From positions 1-9,133 of the forward strand of contig CAMOKK010000046.1 of the NCBI GenBank assembly GCA_946617545.1: DNA of 9,133 nt. The letters run 5' to 3'. The stretch is from an uncultured Bacteroidales bacterium. GTDB taxonomy: Bacteria; Bacteroidota; Bacteroidia; Bacteroidales; UBA932. Under the pieces are notes generated by a model that was not told where the DNA came from, ran no database searches, and was given only the letters and a program-made list of their open reading frames with translations. Positions 6,697-9,133 of the stretch are shown here, piece by piece. The position numbers and the translations under genes were made by a program. The first letter of the stretch is position 1. Every line of letters begins with the position of its first letter.

Positions 6697-6699
6697 GAG
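6694..6699 (+). promoter_or_regulatory. Shine-Dalgarno-like AAGGAG that would favour an earlier GH43 start
   Basis: AAGGAG is followed 11 bp later by an in-frame ATG at 6711, seven codons before the ATG at 6732. If used, the protein would begin MLLYLHY ahead of the lipoprotein signal. Bacteroidetes rarely depend on such sites, and the signal peptide is textbook only from 6732, so the later start is preferred. The two are exclusive if the promoter at 6718 is active. Confidence 0.25.
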
Positions 6700-6717
6700 T
6701 TTTTAAGCAGATGTTGC

Positions 6718-6725
6718 TATATTTG
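6718..6725 (+). promoter_or_regulatory. Bacteroidetes-type -7 promoter element (TATATTTG) for the GH43-GH29 operon
   Basis: This is an exact TAnnTTTG match, 6 bp before the ATG at 6732. No convincing -33 TTG lies 17-23 bp upstream. Used as a promoter it would start transcription at or just before the ATG, giving a leaderless or near-leaderless mRNA and excluding the ATG at 6711. Confidence 0.5.
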
Positions 6726-6731
6726 CATTAT

Positions 6732-8243
6732 ATGAAAAAACAGATTCTGCTCCTTCTTTTGCTGGCCTCATGTACCGTACGGCCGGCCGCCGTGGTTCCT
6801 TCACTGGAATATCACAATCCAATCATCCCCGGATTTCACCCGGATCCTTCCGTGTGCCGTGCGGGGGATGATTATTACATAGTGAATTCCTCCTTCCAGT
6901 ATTTCCCGGGCGTTCCGGTGTACCATAGCCGTGACCTTGCCAATTGGGAGCTCATAGGAAACGCCCTGGACCGTGAGTCCCAGCTGCCTCTACGGCAGTC
7001 CGGGTCCTGGTCCGGCATATACGCCACCACCATACGGTATCATAAGGGGCTGTTTTATATGATAACCACCAACACCACAATCGGCAAGAATTTCTACGTG
7101 ACGGCTGAAAATCCAGCCGGGCCGTGGTCGGAGCCAATTTATCTGGATCAGGCCGGGATAGACCCTTCCTTTCTCTTTGAAGACGGCAAATGCTACTTTG
7201 TGAGTAACCCCGGCGGGCAGATAACCCTCTGCGAGATAGACCCTGCCACCGGGGAGCAGCTTACCCCTTCCCGTCCCATCTGGAACGGCATGGGAGGTCG
7301 TTTCCCGGAGGGCCCGCACATCTACAGGATAGGGAAATGGTACTATCTTCTTATCTCCGAGGGCGGCACGGAACTGGCCCATTCGCTCACCGTGGCCCGT
7401 AGCCGAAGCCCTTACGGCCCTTATGAGGCGTGCCCTCACAACCCCATCCTCACCCATTGCAGCCATGCCGCAGAGAATAACCAGATTCAGGGAACAGGGC
7501 ATGGGGACTTTGTCCAGGCTCCCGACGACTCATGGTGGGTGGTTTTCCTTGCATACCGCAATTTCGGGGGCAGTTATCACCATCTGGGCCGGGAGACATT
7601 CCTTGCCCCGGTCACTTGGGAAAAGGGCTGGCCCGTGGTAAATGGGGGCAAGCCCATTACAAGCGGTACGGTTCCGTTCCCGGAGGTCGAAAGGGAATAC
7701 GCCTTTGATGCGCCTCTCGGCCCGGAATGGATCTACATCCAGAATCCGGACTCTACCCGTTATTCCGTCGGGGACGGCTGTCTTCGGCTTGAAGGAGGCT
7801 CGTCTCTTTCGGCCAACGACCATCCCACCTTTGTCGGCGTAAGGCAAGAGGGCGAGAAACTGGAGGCTTCGGCCCATGTGAAAATAGAGTCGGACGGCAT
7901 GGCGGGAATCTCCCTGTACCAGATAAGTGACGGTCATGCCGAACTTTCCCTTGTCCGAAGCGGCGGCCGCGTGCGTGCTGCGGTGCGGTATACCATCAAG
8001 AGCATAGACCATGAGGCGGCGTCGGTGACGCTTCCGGGGGCGTCGGCCTGGCTTAAAATAACTTCCGACGGCAACCTTTACAAGTTCTATGTTTCCGCAA
8101 ACGGAAAGGATTGGCAGTATCTGGACGCCATCAGCTGCCAGCTCCTGAGCACGGAGGTTGTGGGAGGCTTTACGGGTGTCGTGGTGGGGCTTTATGCCCA
8201 GGAGGCTTCGGCCGAAGTATCTTCATTCAGCATCAAGTCATGA
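6732..8243 (+). CDS. GH43 beta-xylosidase/alpha-L-arabinofuranosidase-like lipoprotein with C-terminal beta-sandwich
   Basis: From ATG 6732 the protein has 503 residues. MKKQILLLLLLASC is a canonical lipoprotein signal (LASC lipobox, Cys14). No acidic run follows the cysteine, so a periplasm-facing location is more likely than the surface. The propeller has all three GH43 carboxylates: Asp38 in GFHPDPSV (general base), Asp144 in GIDPSFLF (pKa modulator) and Glu193 in RFPEGPHIY (general acid). The TGHGD histidine is His257. Residues about 325-503 form a second, concanavalin-like beta-sandwich domain, as in XynB-type beta-xylosidases and the arabinofuranosidases of xyloglucan loci. The enzyme would release xylose or arabinose from oligosaccharides; the exact activity needs subfamily placement. 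Its stop overlaps the start of the fucosidase gene (ATGA), so the two are translationally coupled. Family assignment is secure; specificity is not. Confidence 0.92.
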   Translation: MKKQILLLLLLASCTVRPAAVVPSLEYHNPIIPGFHPDPSVCRAGDDYYIVNSSFQYFPGVPVYHSRDLANWELIGNALDRESQLPLRQSGSWSGIYATTIRYHKGLFYMITTNTTIGKNFYVTAENPAGPWSEPIYLDQAGIDPSFLFEDGKCYFVSNPGGQITLCEIDPATGEQLTPSRPIWNGMGGRFPEGPHIYRIGKWYYLLISEGGTELAHSLTVARSRSPYGPYEACPHNPILTHCSHAAENNQIQGTGHGDFVQAPDDSWWVVFLAYRNFGGSYHHLGRETFLAPVTWEKGWPVVNGGKPITSGTVPFPEVEREYAFDAPLGPEWIYIQNPDSTRYSVGDGCLRLEGGSSLSANDHPTFVGVRQEGEKLEASAHVKIESDGMAGISLYQISDGHAELSLVRSGGRVRAAVRYTIKSIDHEAASVTLPGASAWLKITSDGNLYKFYVSANGKDWQYLDAISCQLLSTEVVGGFTGVVVGLYAQEASAEVSSFSIKS

Positions 8244-8761
8244 AAAGACTCATAACTGTCATATTCATTGCCCTGGCGCTGGTTCCCGCCTTTGCGCAGT
8301 ACGTTCCATCCCCGGAAAACCTGGAGGCCCGCAAGGCCTTCAAGGAGCGCCGGCTTGGCATTTTCCTCCACTGGGGTATCTACAGCGCCTATGCGCAAGG
8401 GAAGTGGTATCTCTCGGAGCACAAACTGGATTCCACGGCCTACATGGCTGCCGCTGGAGGCTTCTGTCCCTCAAAGTTTGACGCCGATGCCTGGGCGCAG
8501 GCCTTTGCCGATGCCGGGGCCGGGTACGTAACCCTGACGTCCCGTCATCACGACGGTTTTTCCATGTACGGAACCCGTGAGAGCGCTTTCAACATAGTGG
8601 ACGGCACTCCCTTCGGCCGGGATCCTCTTGCCGAACTTACCGCCGCCGTGAAGGCCCGCGGGATGCGCATGCAGTACTACTATTCCCTCATAGACTGGAT
8701 TCGCCCGGACTATCCAAAGGGCAGCAGCGGCATCCAGAAAGACTCCCTGAAGGCATCCTAG
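8240..8761 (+). CDS. GH29 alpha-L-fucosidase, N-terminal part ending at a frameshift
   Basis: The first 173 codons encode a Sec signal peptide (cleavage after AFA, residue 19) and the first half of a GH29 barrel. LGIFLHWGIYSAYAQGKWYL (39-58) contains the HWG substrate-binding motif, SRHHDGFSMY (101-110) the paired histidines, and MQYYYSLIDW (144-153) a typical strand. The frame then hits TAG at 8759-8761, although GH29 similarity continues at once in the next frame from 8761. One extra base near 8758-8760 would restore a continuous protein (Ser-Tyr-Gly-His in place of Ser-stop). The gene is therefore either a pseudogene or carries a sequencing or assembly error. Its start overlaps the GH43 stop (ATGA). 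An intact enzyme would remove terminal alpha-L-fucose in the periplasm. Confidence 0.85.
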   Translation: MKRLITVIFIALALVPAFAQYVPSPENLEARKAFKERRLGIFLHWGIYSAYAQGKWYLSEHKLDSTAYMAAAGGFCPSKFDADAWAQAFADAGAGYVTLTSRHHDGFSMYGTRESAFNIVDGTPFGRDPLAELTAAVKARGMRMQYYYSLIDWIRPDYPKGSSGIQKDSLKAS

Positions 8762-9040
8762 GCCATTATCTGGAGTTTGAGAAGGCCCAGATACGGGAGC
8801 TTATGGCCCTTAAGCCCGGTGCCATGTGGTTTGACGGCCTTTGGGACCAGCCCGGTGGCTTTGACTGGCGCGTGACGGAGCTTTATGAGCTCATACATTC
8901 CATAGACCCCGCCTGTCTCGTGGGCAACAATCACCATCACGCCCCGATTGACGGAGAGGACTTCCAGATGTTCGAGAAAGACCTCCCCGGAGAGAACCAG
9001 GGTGGTTTCAGCGCCGGTGCTCCAATATCGGCCCTGCTGC
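8761..9040 (+). pseudogene. GH29 alpha-L-fucosidase, continuation in a shifted frame, truncated
   Basis: The frame beginning GGC at 8761 reads on as GH29: a helix GHYLEFEKAQIRELM, then AMWFDGLWDQ, whose Asp (codon 8833-8835) matches the catalytic nucleophile of the family, then LVGNNHHHAPIDGEDFQMFE and LPGENQGGFSAGAPIS. This frame is one base behind that of the upstream half. The conserved segment that should follow in GH29, usually containing an ETC...N.SWGY-type motif, is missing; the sequence instead turns into a dehydrogenase. An ATG at 8803 in this frame could be called as a separate start, but it lies inside the barrel and is not a real gene start. The frame stays open through the end of the window. 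Confidence 0.75.
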
Positions 9041-9133
9041 CCGTCCCCGGTATCACGCTGTATGCGGTCACCAAGGCTTATCTGCGCAGCTTCGGCCGTT
9101 CGCTGTCTTACGAGCTGCGCCCGTACGGGGTAG
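9041..9133 (+). pseudogene. Fragment of a short-chain dehydrogenase/reductase (SDR) fused in frame to the fucosidase remnant
   Basis: In the same frame as the GH29 remnant, the last 31 codons read LLPVPGITLYAVTKAYLRSF and then GRSLSYELRPYGV. This is the catalytic region of classical SDR proteins, with the YxxxK pair at codons 9061-9063 (Tyr) and 9073-9075 (Lys) and the ELRPYGV strand that follows the catalytic helix. The Rossmann nucleotide-binding N-terminus (TGxxxGxG) is absent, so this piece cannot be a working SDR as it stands. The junction lies at about 9036-9050 and could not be fixed more finely. It runs off the window. Either a deletion fused two genes, or reads from different loci were joined. 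Confidence 0.62.

Noticed and set aside
8948..9133. 61-codon + strand frame ending exactly at the window edge
   Set aside because: It is in a different frame from the clear GH29/SDR sequence over the same bases and is Arg/Ser/Cys-rich, as expected of a shifted frame.

Overview
The window looks like part of a carbohydrate-utilisation region from a member of the Bacteroidales with a fairly GC-rich genome. Four things point there: lipoprotein and Sec signal peptides on almost every enzyme, the mix of glycoside hydrolase families, exact TAnnTTTG promoter elements ahead of three genes, and the general lack of Shine-Dalgarno sequences. The genus cannot be fixed by eye. No SusC/SusD pair, tRNA, rRNA, CRISPR array or insertion sequence is visible.

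Layout. (1) Positions 1-2728, + strand: a tight operon. It holds the 3' end of a GH71/GH99-like glycosidase gene, a GH43-type lipoprotein enzyme, and a second, complete GH71/GH99-like enzyme. The first gap is 12 bp and the second junction is an ATGA stop/start overlap. (2) Positions 2729-2782: a short AT-rich promoter region carrying a perfect 7-bp inverted repeat. (3) Positions 2783-5278, + strand: a large membrane-spanning regulator. It has an exported sensor part (LamG-like plus Kelch-like), one transmembrane helix, and a cytoplasmic SARP-type winged helix with a BTAD helical-repeat domain. (4) Positions 5271-6623, - strand: a CotH-family lipoprotein that converges on the regulator gene with an 8-bp coding overlap. 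(5) Positions 6624-6731: a 108-bp divergent promoter region. (6) Positions 6732 to the end, + strand: a GH43 two-domain lipoprotein enzyme overlapping by ATGA with a GH29 alpha-L-fucosidase gene. The fucosidase reading frame is broken near 8759. About 280 bp further on, its sequence changes abruptly into the middle of a short-chain dehydrogenase/reductase.

Reading. The enzymes would trim side chains (arabinose/xylose-type residues by GH43, fucose by GH29, and an unknown linkage by the GH71/99-like pair) from a complex glycan. The regulator between the two enzyme operons is the natural candidate for sensing that glycan or a product across the inner membrane and acting directly on DNA without a phosphorelay. 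This one-protein sensor-activator is the most interesting item in the window. The right-hand edge should be treated with caution, because the frameshift and fusion there could be gene decay or an assembly error.
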